Part shown: in pieces, positions 34,912 to 43,580 of the stretch
Layout: every line of letters begins with the position of its first letter
Numbering within the stretch: the stretch's first letter is position 1
From: Paenibacillus paeoniae
GTDB taxonomy: Bacteria > Bacillota > Bacilli > Paenibacillales > Paenibacillaceae
Length of the DNA: 64,000 nucleotides
Direction of reading: 5' to 3'
Assembly (NCBI RefSeq): GCF_003388735.1
Contig: NZ_QUBQ01000001.1
Location: 682,001 to 746,000 of the forward strand
Notes under the pieces: model-generated
Told to the model about the DNA's origin: nothing
The model's database searches: none
The model's input: the letters and a program-made list of their open reading frames with translations, nothing else
Made by a program: the position numbers and the translations under genes

Positions 34912-37236
34912 ATGTCGATAATAAAACAAATGGACCAAATTTTGTTGGAGCTGCCGCTTGACGTTGCGAAGCAGCAAGAAATCCGTTTTCTACAAAGCGT
35001 TTATTTGAACGAATCGATGAAGGTAGCCTTTCTAGGACGATTCAGTGCCGGGAAATCCACCTTGATCAATGCGCTGCTCAACCGTCCTGGGCTGTTGCCA
35101 ACCCGAACGACGGTCACAACGGCGCTACTCACTGAGATCCGCGCAGGACAAAGCGATAAAACTTTGCTCGTCCGAAAGGGGACAGAGGTTGAGCTAGGGA
35201 TCGATGCGATTAAGGAATACACGCAAGATACTGAACAAATTGCTGACGTCGATTTGGTGAGCATTACGCTGGAGAAATCACTTCTTCCAGAAGGAGTTGT
35301 ACTTCTTGATACACCGGGTGAAAATTCGTTGATCGACCGCCATTACGAGGAAGCTCACCGGGCGATTGCTGGCTGCGACGCAGCGGTTTTCGTTATGGAC
35401 AAGGCTTCGTTGACACAGGCAAACTTGCTCTACTTGCAGATGATCCAGCAGTTCCAGCCGAATCTCATCTTCGTACTTAACCAGATTGATCGACTCGTAA
35501 AAGAGGAGGAAGGGGAGCAATTGGTTGAAATTATTACACGTCTGGAGGAGGAATTATCGTCAGCTCTTGGTATGGACGCCGTGGTTCATGCTTTATCGGC
35601 CAAAGAAGGCACGGGCGTCGACATATTTCGCAGCCAATTGTTCGAGAAACTCGTTAGTGAGGTCGAGAACTTCAAGAGTAGTACAACGGTTCTCAGACTG
35701 CAGCGTTTGCTGAACGAAGCTTCGAGTGAATACGCACAGGAAGAGAGTCTGCTTAAAGCTGTACTGACTGAAGGTAGTCAAGGCATTGAACATCAGAGGG
35801 TGCAATTGGACCGCGAGCGTACTCAGACGATGAAGATTGTTGAGAAGGAGAAGAAGTCGCTTCTCGGCGAATGCCAGCAGGTTCGGGCGAAGCTTAGAGG
35901 CGAGTTTCAACAACTAGGTGTGCGATTGAAGCAGGCTGCAGTCGAAGCATCAGGTAAGGTGAACGACCTCGATTCCTCGCAGACCGCTGGACTTGAACTA
36001 CAGCAGAAGGTGCTGCAGGAGAAGAGTCGTTTTACTACCGTGGCATTGCAGGAGATAAAGGAGCATTGTACGAAGGGGTTTGAACTTCAACTTGCGGAAA
36101 TCGAGCAGTCTGCCGATATGTTTCGAATTCCTGCACCGGATTTATCTGAGCTAGAAAGTCGACAGCAGCAGCGAATGGAAGCTCTGCACGGTAATTTGGA
36201 GCGTCTGATGCAGCGGTATGAGGCGGCTGCCAGTCAAAAAGATACAGCCGAGCCTGATGCTGTGATGAAGGAAGAGCTTAACGGTATAGAGGAGGAAGTG
36301 GAGCGGATTAAGCTACAACTAGATACCTCGTATGTCCCAGTGTACGTAGAACGAGAAGTAGGTGACTCTAACGCATTCAAGAAGCTTGGCAAGGATGTTG
36401 GCAAGTTGATCGACTTTGCGATCATGTTTGTACCGATCGCTGGGCAGACCACGGCGGCCAAAAAGCTGGCGACAGAAGGGCTTAAAGGTGTGACGAAGGA
36501 AGTGCTGCAGCAGTCTGCCAATGAGATGGTCAAGCATTCGGCTAAGGACTTGCTGCGGACCGGTCGGATCATCAAGTCGCAGGTGCCCTCCAACCCAATG
36601 CTAGATATACTCAATCTGGCGAGCTTCGAAGGCGTCGGCGAGAAGATTGGAGCGTCGTTGGACGAAGCTTATCGGTCGAGTAAGATCGAAATGGTGGAGG
36701 ATGAGGAGCACCGCAAGACGTTTTTTCAGCGGAAGCAACAGCTGGAACTAGAATATCTCCAGAAGCAGCGCTCATTGAAACAGGTGAAGGGGGCCGTTCA
36801 AGACCAGAAGCAGGCAGAGCTGCGCCAAGCCGTCGAAAAAGTACAACTGGAGAGCTTGCTGCGCGAGAAGGAGAAGGAGATCCAGAAATTGGAGGATAAG
36901 CTGCAAGCGGATCGCCAGGAGGAGTGGGGGCGGCTACTTCGCACAGGCACGCAGGAAGTTATGCTTGGCTTCCTGGATAGGGAACTGGAACTGATAAACG
37001 CATGGGTCGAAGCTCAGCTGCACTTAACGCAGCGGGCTGTTTCGGAAGGGCTCGAGGAATACTATAGTGAGCAGTTCCAAGTGTTGGATACGAAGATGCA
37101 GCAATTGCTGGAGCGAGATCAAGCAGAATCGGAATCGCTTCGCCATAAGCTTGCAGAGGTGCGAGGCGCCATTGTAGGGTGCGAGCAACTGAAGGAGGCG
37201 TTAGCGCTTGGAGAAAGCGTTGGCATGGCTGGATGA
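34912..37236 (+). CDS. Dynamin-like GTPase C with a hydrophobic paddle segment
   Basis: This 774-residue protein begins 60 bases after GTPase B with AAGGAG upstream. It has P-loop LGRFSAGKSTLINAL (~41-55), G2 RTTVTTALL, G3 DTPGENS (~133) and G4 NQID (~191). Between coiled coils, residues ~500-530 form a hydrophobic/amphipathic stretch (LIDFAIMFVPIAGQTTAAKK), the best candidate membrane-inserting paddle of the three GTPases. The end overlaps the following gene by 29 bases. Motifs of all three GTPases are intact, and they are diverged from one another, which argues for distinct roles rather than redundancy. Confidence 0.85.
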   Translation: MSIIKQMDQILLELPLDVAKQQEIRFLQSVYLNESMKVAFLGRFSAGKSTLINALLNRPGLLPTRTTVTTALLTEIRAGQSDKTLLVRKGTEVELGIDAIKEYTQDTEQIADVDLVSITLEKSLLPEGVVLLDTPGENSLIDRHYEEAHRAIAGCDAAVFVMDKASLTQANLLYLQMIQQFQPNLIFVLNQIDRLVKEEEGEQLVEIITRLEEELSSALGMDAVVHALSAKEGTGVDIFRSQLFEKLVSEVENFKSSTTVLRLQRLLNEASSEYAQEESLLKAVLTEGSQGIEHQRVQLDRERTQTMKIVEKEKKSLLGECQQVRAKLRGEFQQLGVRLKQAAVEASGKVNDLDSSQTAGLELQQKVLQEKSRFTTVALQEIKEHCTKGFELQLAEIEQSADMFRIPAPDLSELESRQQQRMEALHGNLERLMQRYEAAASQKDTAEPDAVMKEELNGIEEEVERIKLQLDTSYVPVYVEREVGDSNAFKKLGKDVGKLIDFAIMFVPIAGQTTAAKKLATEGLKGVTKEVLQQSANEMVKHSAKDLLRTGRIIKSQVPSNPMLDILNLASFEGVGEKIGASLDEAYRSSKIEMVEDEEHRKTFFQRKQQLELEYLQKQRSLKQVKGAVQDQKQAELRQAVEKVQLESLLREKEKEIQKLEDKLQADRQEEWGRLLRTGTQEVMLGFLDRELELINAWVEAQLHLTQRAVSEGLEEYYSEQFQVLDTKMQQLLERDQAESESLRHKLAEVRGAIVGCEQLKEALALGESVGMAG

Positions 37237-38581
37237 GCGAATCCGTAAGAGCAGGTTGATTACGCAGGAAGAGACACGTCTCATCTCGGTATGGTGCCAT
37301 CTGGCCGATTTGGCTGATGGCCTTCCCTCCGAACCAAGCAAATCTAGGACGTGGTCCCCATCCGAGAGCTTGCATGTGGATGTAAGTAAGGTGGAACCAA
37401 TCAGGACAAATACAACTGAGCATAAGGCTACTGATACCTACGATTATTTTGCTGATCTAGATCTCGATTTTGCCGATATTGCTGAATCCCTAAGCAAAAT
37501 TGGCGTCACACCGACAGAGTCGGCAGATGAGTCGACGGTCAAGCCTTTATTCTTCCGGGCGGGTGAAGCGGATGGTGAGGCGCTCAATACAGCCCTCATA
37601 GGAATAATCACCATACAAGAATGGGCAAATGAAGATCCCATTCTCCCTTTGCGCTTGGTGCTATTGCACAAGCTGTTCTCTCTGCCTTGGGCTGCGTATT
37701 GGCCAGAGTCGTTCTGCTTCGAGCAATGGATTTCGGCGTTTAGTGGGATGCTAGAATTCGTATACCATGAGCGGCCAGTGGTCCTGTTTAGCGAAGATGA
37801 GATTGAGAACGGCGCGTTTTGCCTCTTGATTGAGGAGCATATGGACGCGTTCACCCGGATGACTCGGGGAAAGATTCGTATGGGCTTGCCGCTTCCGCTG
37901 TTGCTGCTCCATCCTCTAAGGCTTTCCGTGTACCGCGAATCGGAGGGGCAAGACGAGACACCTACAGCGGAGCCCGCCATTATTTTGATGAAGGGTACGC
38001 TATCCCGCAAGCAACTTCAGCGGCTGTTATCGCTGAAGCCAAATGCTGTGTTCATTGATAATGAGAGAGAACAGGCGACCTTGATTTCTTGGCTAGAGGC
38101 TTATATGCCAATTGCGGCCCCACTGTCCGAATTAAGCCTGGAGCTGCTTTTCCGAAGCATCGATAGTATGTATGTGACCTCCAAGAGAAGAACTGACAAT
38201 CATTACGGGGAAGCGGCAGCAGGGATGGAGCCCCTGCTGCTGAGGTTGTCGAAGCCTTGGAGAATCCAGGTCGCTACCTGGCTTCGGAATCCGGCGAGAA
38301 CCTGGGAGGCCTTCGACGAATTATTTACTCGCGTAATTGAGCACGTATGCAATGATTGGTGGCTGCAGGTCCAGCCAGACCCGGTCCGGACGACAGGGAC
38401 GATGCTGTATGTGGCCCGGGATTATCAGGAGTGCATTCTTCCAGGTCTGTCTTCCTACTATACCGATTTTATTCGGAAGTATCCCGAGTTATCTCTTTGT
38501 CCGGAAGCGGAGAAGCGTAAACTTTTGGAGACGACTGAGCATTATTTAAACGAATTAGTTCGCTACTTGGAGACAGCCTAG
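37208..38581 (+). CDS. 457-residue hypothetical protein of the dynamin operon
   Basis: The start is TTG 37208, chosen because AAGGAGG lies 8 bases upstream inside the end of GTPase C; the overlap is 29 bases. The N-terminal ~110 residues are polar and low in complexity (DLDLDFADIAESL). The rest looks like a helical globular domain rich in Trp/Leu (SLPWAAYWPESFCFEQWI, LPLPLLLLHPLRLSVY). No nucleotide-binding motif or clear membrane helix is seen, and I do not recognise the family. Tight coupling suggests a dedicated partner or adaptor of the GTPases. Confidence 0.7.
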   Translation: MEKALAWLDERIRKSRLITQEETRLISVWCHLADLADGLPSEPSKSRTWSPSESLHVDVSKVEPIRTNTTEHKATDTYDYFADLDLDFADIAESLSKIGVTPTESADESTVKPLFFRAGEADGEALNTALIGIITIQEWANEDPILPLRLVLLHKLFSLPWAAYWPESFCFEQWISAFSGMLEFVYHERPVVLFSEDEIENGAFCLLIEEHMDAFTRMTRGKIRMGLPLPLLLLHPLRLSVYRESEGQDETPTAEPAIILMKGTLSRKQLQRLLSLKPNAVFIDNEREQATLISWLEAYMPIAAPLSELSLELLFRSIDSMYVTSKRRTDNHYGEAAAGMEPLLLRLSKPWRIQVATWLRNPARTWEAFDELFTRVIEHVCNDWWLQVQPDPVRTTGTMLYVARDYQECILPGLSSYYTDFIRKYPELSLCPEAEKRKLLETTEHYLNELVRYLETA

Positions 38582-38604
38582 CTTGGTCGAGGAGGGAAAG
38601 GCAT

Positions 38605-38967
38605 ATGAACGACAAGCACGGTTCGGATTCGCTAAAGCTTCTTACTCATTTGGCGACATTGGAAAAGCAGGCTTCCGAAGCTGCGGCATGTCTGCTGAGT
38701 GACTTCAGGTCGAACACTGCGATTGTAATGGATGATCTGCTAACCATTATGCAGGCTGCGGAGTATGAGGATAGTGAGCTCAAACTTATGTTGTGGAACC
38801 AACTTCTTCTTGCGACTTTGGCGTACGAGCAACAACAGCAGGAGACGATGGCGAATGCCGGGGAAAAGCTTAACCGGAAGGGTAGTAAAACATCGGAGTA
38901 TGCGAGGTTGCTCCGTACATATTTGGAACGGGAACCAAGTCGAATGATACCGTATCTGGAGGTATAA
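38605..38967 (+). CDS. 120-residue helical hypothetical protein of the dynamin operon
   Basis: The ATG at 38605 has GAGGAGGG upstream. The product is small, soluble and almost all helical, with a Gln-rich run (AYEQQQQETMANAGEKL). No known motif is visible. It lies 23 bases after the previous gene and 3 bases before the repeat protein, firmly inside the operon. Confidence 0.65.
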   Translation: MNDKHGSDSLKLLTHLATLEKQASEAAACLLSDFRSNTAIVMDDLLTIMQAAEYEDSELKLMLWNQLLLATLAYEQQQQETMANAGEKLNRKGSKTSEYARLLRTYLEREPSRMIPYLEV

Positions 38968-38970
38968 CAA

Positions 38971-39870
38971 ATGAATAAATTAGCAGGCATGTCCGCATTG
39001 CTCGGAGGACTTCCTTTTGTCGCCTTGAGCAAGATGAATGGTGAATGGAACGTGGTGACTCTTGGCGCCGGCGTGATTTTTGCGACGGTCGCTTATGCGG
39101 GTACGGCCAAACTGTCGAAGCTACGACAGCGACGGGATGAGGCGCGCCGCGAAGAGCAGACAGTCCGTCAGGAGCAACTGGCCACATGGCGATTGGAGAT
39201 GGAGCAGCGTCTCGAGCAGCAGCGACAGCAGATGGAAGCGGGATTGTCCGCTTTGACTCAAGGTTTCGAGGTTCTAGGCGCTCGAATAGATAAGCAAACG
39301 GAGGCGGCATTGTCCGCTTTGACTCAAGGTTTCGAGGTTCTAGGTGCTCGAATGGACAAGCAGGCGGAGGCGGGATTATCCGTCTTGACTCAAGGCTTCG
39401 AGACTCTGGGTGCTCGAATGGATAAGCAGACGGAGGCGGGATTTTCCGCCATGACTCAAGGTTTCGAAGCTCTGGGTGCTCGAATGGACAAGCAGACGGA
39501 GGCGAGTTTGTCCGCCATGACCGCAGGCTTCGAGTCTCTGGGCGCTCGAATGGACAAGCAGACGGAGGTGGGATTGTCTGCCTTGATCCAAGGCTTCGAG
39601 GATCTGGGCGCTAAAATGGACAAGCAAACGGATGCATTTCGTGTGCTGGGAGAGGTCAGCCGCAACCTCTCGTCTCTTCGTGAAATTTCTGAAAGTCTAG
39701 AGAAGAGCCATGAGGCTTGGATCACTGCTTCCGAGCGAGACCGGGCCAATCTTGAGCAGCAGACCGGAGCACTAATGGACGCTCTTGTGCAAACGACGGA
39801 GAACAAACAGGCTGTTCGGGAACGGCTTGTGCAATTGCAGGAGCGTATGCTCAGTAAGCTGGTAAAGTAG
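38971..39870 (+). CDS. Membrane-anchored coiled-coil protein with six 22-residue repeats
   Basis: This 299-residue protein has GGAGGT before the ATG. Two hydrophobic segments near the N-terminus (GMSALLGGLPFVALS and VVTLGAGVIFATVAYAG, ~5-45) would anchor it. A charged linker follows, then six tandem units of the type TEAGLSALTQGFEVLGARMD at residues 88-219, then a helical tail. The repeats predict a long regular helical rod projecting from the membrane. As the last gene of the dynamin operon it could recruit or space the GTPases at the membrane; that role is inference. Confidence 0.75.
   Translation: MNKLAGMSALLGGLPFVALSKMNGEWNVVTLGAGVIFATVAYAGTAKLSKLRQRRDEARREEQTVRQEQLATWRLEMEQRLEQQRQQMEAGLSALTQGFEVLGARIDKQTEAALSALTQGFEVLGARMDKQAEAGLSVLTQGFETLGARMDKQTEAGFSAMTQGFEALGARMDKQTEASLSAMTAGFESLGARMDKQTEVGLSALIQGFEDLGAKMDKQTDAFRVLGEVSRNLSSLREISESLEKSHEAWITASERDRANLEQQTGALMDALVQTTENKQAVRERLVQLQERMLSKLVK
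39232..39627 (+). repeat. Six in-frame 66-bp tandem repeats
   Basis: Six consecutive 66-bp units encode 22-residue repeats with consensus (M/T)EAGLSALTQGFEVLGARM followed by DKQ. Neighbouring units differ mainly at third positions and at residues 4, 7, 8 and 14, so copy number is likely to vary between strains. Confidence 0.9.
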
Positions 39871-39883
39871 TTCTCTATCGAGC

Positions 39884-41890
39884 ATGGTTGGAAATACGAT
39901 TATTGGGGAAAAGGCTGAAAATTTGGTTCGGTTCGAGGATCACTTTGATCCGGGTGCATGTAAGGTGATCAAGCTGTTTGTGAACTATCGCTCGCATCAA
40001 CGGATTATTAACTTTTTTAATTCCTGGATGAAGCTATGCAATTGGAAGGACGGTATTCGAATCGGCTGGAAAAGTCGAATAAGCCGGATAACAGGAAGAC
40101 TTCCCGCGTTATCAAACTTGTCGGCAACCGGGATGAGCGGCGTTGGCATGGAGAAGTGTATCAATTTTTACGCCATATCATGGAGCAAGGGATTATTTCT
40201 GATTGGAATCAGGTAGCATTCTTGTTTCGTTCTGTTCGTAGTCCCGAGGTGATGCGACTGGCGGACTACATGGAGAAACAAGGTATTCCCGTATTTGCTC
40301 CAACACGCAATGCATACTTCGACCGTCCTGAGGTGCAACTCGCTCTTGGCACATTTGGCGTGCTGTTGTCACAGATGGTAGACGAAAGGAGATTGCCTGA
40401 TTATATCAAGAGATGCATGGTAGTGCTTAAGAAAGAGTCACTGTCACCGAGCATATTGATTTCGTTAGCTGTGTGAAGGCAAAATGGACAACTTTTATTG
40501 GGGACTTCGTCTGCGAAAGCTTCATCGATCTGTTCTACGAGCTACTGCAATTTAAGATGTTCCATCGGCTTGTTTCGACGAAGGATATAGGTACTGCGCA
40601 AGAGAGCCGAAAGGTTAGAAATATGGCGATGATGAACCAATGGATATTACGCTTCGAGCAGTTGCAGGAGCTGGCTGAGCTTGAATTTGCAGAGAAGGCG
40701 GTCGCCTTCTTTGATTTTATTGCTACGTACAGGAGATCGGGCAGGATGAATACGAGGATGAATCGGACTATGCGCCGAGCGGCTCCATATCGTTCTTTAC
40801 TCATCACCAGTCCAAGGGGCTTGAGTTCCCGATTATTGTAAATGGATCGCTGGACAGCACGTATTACGCACAATCTGACTGGGTCGAGGAGACATTACGT
40901 CCGTATTATGCGAGAAACCTTTTGAACCTCTCGCTCAAACAAGCGAATACGACTTTTACCGTTTGTTCTATACCGCTTTCTCTCGCGCGCAGGAGCTGCT
41001 TGTCCTTACTGGTAACGAACAAGGACCTGATTATCGAGGCCGGGGGCAGCTGCCGTCTGTTTATTTGGAGCCATTGTACAGATGATGGAGTGATCCGCAG
41101 GTTTATTTGGACGAGTTAAAAGTGACACCAATCAAGCCAATCGTCCTGCAGCGGAGTTACGCTTATACGACAGATATTGCTTTATATAGCGATTGTACTC
41201 GCCATTATTTGTTATGCTGGGTATTCGGCTTTGAATCAGTGGAAGGTATTCCGGAGCTGCTCGGTACACTTGTTAACTACACAATCGAGGATATACATCA
41301 AGCGCTAAAGGCTGGCATCGATGTAACGGAGGCTCATCTTACGATATGGATTGCCGAGCATTATGGTCCGTTTGAACAACGCGGTATAGAAGATTCAGCC
41401 ATGAAGCAGATCGTATATCAACATGCAAGGAGTTACCTGGAATATGTGAGGAGGCAGGGTCTTACCGTCATTTCGTTTGAGTTGGGCATATCGTCGTTCG
41501 TTGGCGACTATCTCATGAACGGCAAGTTGGACGTGGTGATGAAGCGAAACGGAAGCTATGAGATTATACATTTCAAGACAGGCCGCAAGTCAAAGCCCGA
41601 GGGTGAACAGGTGCGGTACAAGAAAAAGTTGCTGCTGTACACGGCGCTATGGGAGCAGCGGATGGATATGCGAGTGGATGCGATGCGTTTGTTTTATACG
41701 GGCGAGGAGAAGAGTGAACAAGTCGTCAGCTTCACGCGGGAGGAAACGAGAGCTTCAGGCTGTGAATTCCGAGATGGTGGAGACCATTAAGTTAATCGAG
41801 TCGAAGCAGTTCGACGTAAACGTATCTCCGCTCCCCGCCTGTAGCAGTTGTGACTTCAAATGGTATTGCCACGGCAGGATGTTGAAGTAG
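39884..41890 (+). pseudogene. Truncated, frameshifted UvrD-like helicase/PD-(D/E)XK nuclease
   Basis: Pieces in different frames line up in the order of one UvrD-type helicase-nuclease: LFVNYRSHQRIINFFNSWM (~39980), WNQVAFLFRSV...IPVFAPTRNAYFDRPEV (~40200-40340), SFFTHHQSKGLEFPIIVNGS (~40790-40850), then the nuclease GKLDVVMKRNGSYEIIHFKTG (cut here as GKLDVV...IIHFKTG, ~41520-41580) and the cysteines CSSCDFKWYC (~41840-41870). The first half with Walker A is missing, and at least four frame changes are needed. It looks like the tail of an older helicase gene overrun when the dynamin operon inserted upstream. Confidence 0.8.
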
Positions 41891-41896
41891 AGCCTT

Positions 41897-41930
41897 AAAT
41901 CCACAAACTCATGAGGTTGTGGATTTTTTT
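41897..41930 (+). terminator. Intrinsic terminator
   Basis: AAATCCACAA (41897-41906) pairs with TTGTGGATTT (41917-41926), with a CTC/GAG extension inside the loop, followed by a T-run. It separates the wrecked helicase gene from the first Mcr module. Confidence 0.8.
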
Positions 41931-42009
41931 GTGTCCGTATTTTCTCGCGGTTAAAATGGCCCAATTTGAGCTTGCAAATTTTTTTTAACTTAAGCAATCG
42001 AAAGGGGAT

Positions 42010-42023
42010 GAAACATACGTTCT
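42010..42023. promoter_or_regulatory. LexA-like box upstream of Mcr module 1
   Basis: GAAACATACGTTCT is one base from GAAC-N4-GTTC and is followed by CTGACA, as at 1212. It lies 172 bases before the module's likely start codon. Confidence 0.45.
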
Positions 42024-42122
42024 CTGACAAAGTCCTGTCAAATTTATGTTCTAAAATAAGATCAACAAGTCATCTTTGCTCAATAAGCTCACATAGGGCA
42101 ACTGACCCAAAATGACGTGTCT

Positions 42123-42151
42123 TTGATGTATCAACTGTGGTAATATATACC
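42123..42151 (+). promoter_or_regulatory. Candidate promoter of Mcr module 1
   Basis: TTGATG (42123-42128), 17 bases and TATACC (42146-42151) lie 45 bases before the ATG at 42196. The region 41931-42122 otherwise holds no gene. Confidence 0.4.
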
Positions 42152-42195
42152 TTCAAAGTTAATATTAGTATATGACTTTAGTAGGAGGAAGAGGA

Positions 42196-43578
42196 ATGAA
42201 TGAAATAGACCTATACGTAGAACTGCTCGATGACAAAGCAGCTTCGAAGATCCTAAAGGATTTCTCTCAGATGGTGCCTGGCGGCTTCAAGAATCCTACT
42301 CTTCGTCAGAAGAAAACCCATATTAAAAATATTCTTCGAGGACAGACAACTAATATTCGAAAAAAACGGGGCGTAGATCCATACTTTAATCATCTCGCAA
42401 TCTATAGAAGTCCAGAGAATGAAAGCCAATTTAGCAGCATGGAGCCTAAAGTTCTGTTCCGCACCTTATATAACAGTAAAATCATACCCGACCATGCGAA
42501 GATGGCTCTGGCCCAAATTTATCAACCCGCTGCATTAAAAGTGATGCTGCCGCAAATCATTAAAAACGTCCAGGAGAACAAGCCGGCCTTTGCGCTTGAG
42601 ACGGGGTTCGACACGGAGGAAGAGGTAGAAGAATACCTGCGAACGACGTCGAATTATGTTGGTGTGGAAGGGATTTCCTATTTCCTAAACGATATGAAAA
42701 CCCGGTTCTCGGACGAAGAGATTGTTCGGCTGTCTGAGCTTGAGAGCATGATTGAACAAATGACACTGCTAGAATTCGAGAATAGGCATCATGAATTTGA
42801 ACAAGATCCGAGCTATCTGGTTTATTACGCTTATCTCGTCACACATACTGGCATAGCTGAGGATCTTCGATTGGGCATGGCCTTGCACGTAGCTAATCAT
42901 TTCATAACTCATCATCAGAAGAATCATAGCGGGATAGTTACTCAGCTTGACCGATTGGAGCTTGAGCTTAAACAACTGTCTCACCTAGTTAACGAGAACG
43001 AGGAGCTTAATGAGAAACTGAAGGAGTTGAAGGAGAAGGTCAAGGAACAAGATAAGAGAAAGAAGCAATTGGAAAAAGAATTTAGAGAGCAAAGCTTGTC
43101 CATCGAAAGATCGAATAACTTAATTAAAAAGTTGGATGCTGATTATGCGAAGCAGATTGAGGCTCAGAAAGTAAGTCAAGAAAAGCAGGTTGAGCAGCTT
43201 CAGAGGCAAGCCGATGAGCTTAAACGGCAATTAAAAGAGAGCACTCAAAAAAGAGATAGGATAATAGAGGAGTTCCGGGTGGAACAGCAAATGGAACATT
43301 TCGCCGTTGTATGTAAGGTCGATAATGACTTCTTAAAAGTCTTTTATCCTGAAATTACAACCTTGTCACTTAAAGAATGGGATAAGAAGAAAACAAATAT
43401 TTCCAAATTTTCGCAGATTTATTTCCAAAGAGATGCCCTAAACACCACTATGATTTATAGTATTCAAGATTTCTGCTCCCTTAACGGGATTGAAGCTAAA
43501 TACATTCATGCAAGAAATACGAAAGAGCTGATCGAACGCATTGCTTTCGAGAAACAGCAATTATTGGAGGTATATTAA
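42196..43578 (+). CDS. Coiled-coil protein of Mcr module 1
   Basis: The ATG at 42196 is preferred over an ATG at 42172 because AGGAGGAAGAGG lies just before it, giving 460 residues. Residues ~250-390 form a long charged coiled coil (NEELNEKLKELKEKVKEQ). The N-terminal half is a helical domain without known motifs, and the C-terminal ~80 residues are globular (AVVCKVDNDFLKVFYPEI). I do not recognise it as a named family. It is 2 bases from the McrB-like gene, so it is part of the system and may act as a sensor or oligomerisation scaffold, roles that coiled-coil proteins play in extended McrBC systems. Confidence 0.75.
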   Translation: MNEIDLYVELLDDKAASKILKDFSQMVPGGFKNPTLRQKKTHIKNILRGQTTNIRKKRGVDPYFNHLAIYRSPENESQFSSMEPKVLFRTLYNSKIIPDHAKMALAQIYQPAALKVMLPQIIKNVQENKPAFALETGFDTEEEVEEYLRTTSNYVGVEGISYFLNDMKTRFSDEEIVRLSELESMIEQMTLLEFENRHHEFEQDPSYLVYYAYLVTHTGIAEDLRLGMALHVANHFITHHQKNHSGIVTQLDRLELELKQLSHLVNENEELNEKLKELKEKVKEQDKRKKQLEKEFREQSLSIERSNNLIKKLDADYAKQIEAQKVSQEKQVEQLQRQADELKRQLKESTQKRDRIIEEFRVEQQMEHFAVVCKVDNDFLKVFYPEITTLSLKEWDKKKTNISKFSQIYFQRDALNTTMIYSIQDFCSLNGIEAKYIHARNTKELIERIAFEKQQLLEVY

Positions 43579-43580
43579 TT

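Noticed and set aside
39232..39627. Regular 66-bp repeats that could suggest a CRISPR array
   Set aside because: Units are directly contiguous without spacers and stay in frame within one long coding sequence; no cas gene is present.
40036..41890. Several separate short genes in 39.9-41.9 kb
   Set aside because: The frames are consecutive pieces of one UvrD-type protein in motif order, without ribosome sites of their own.
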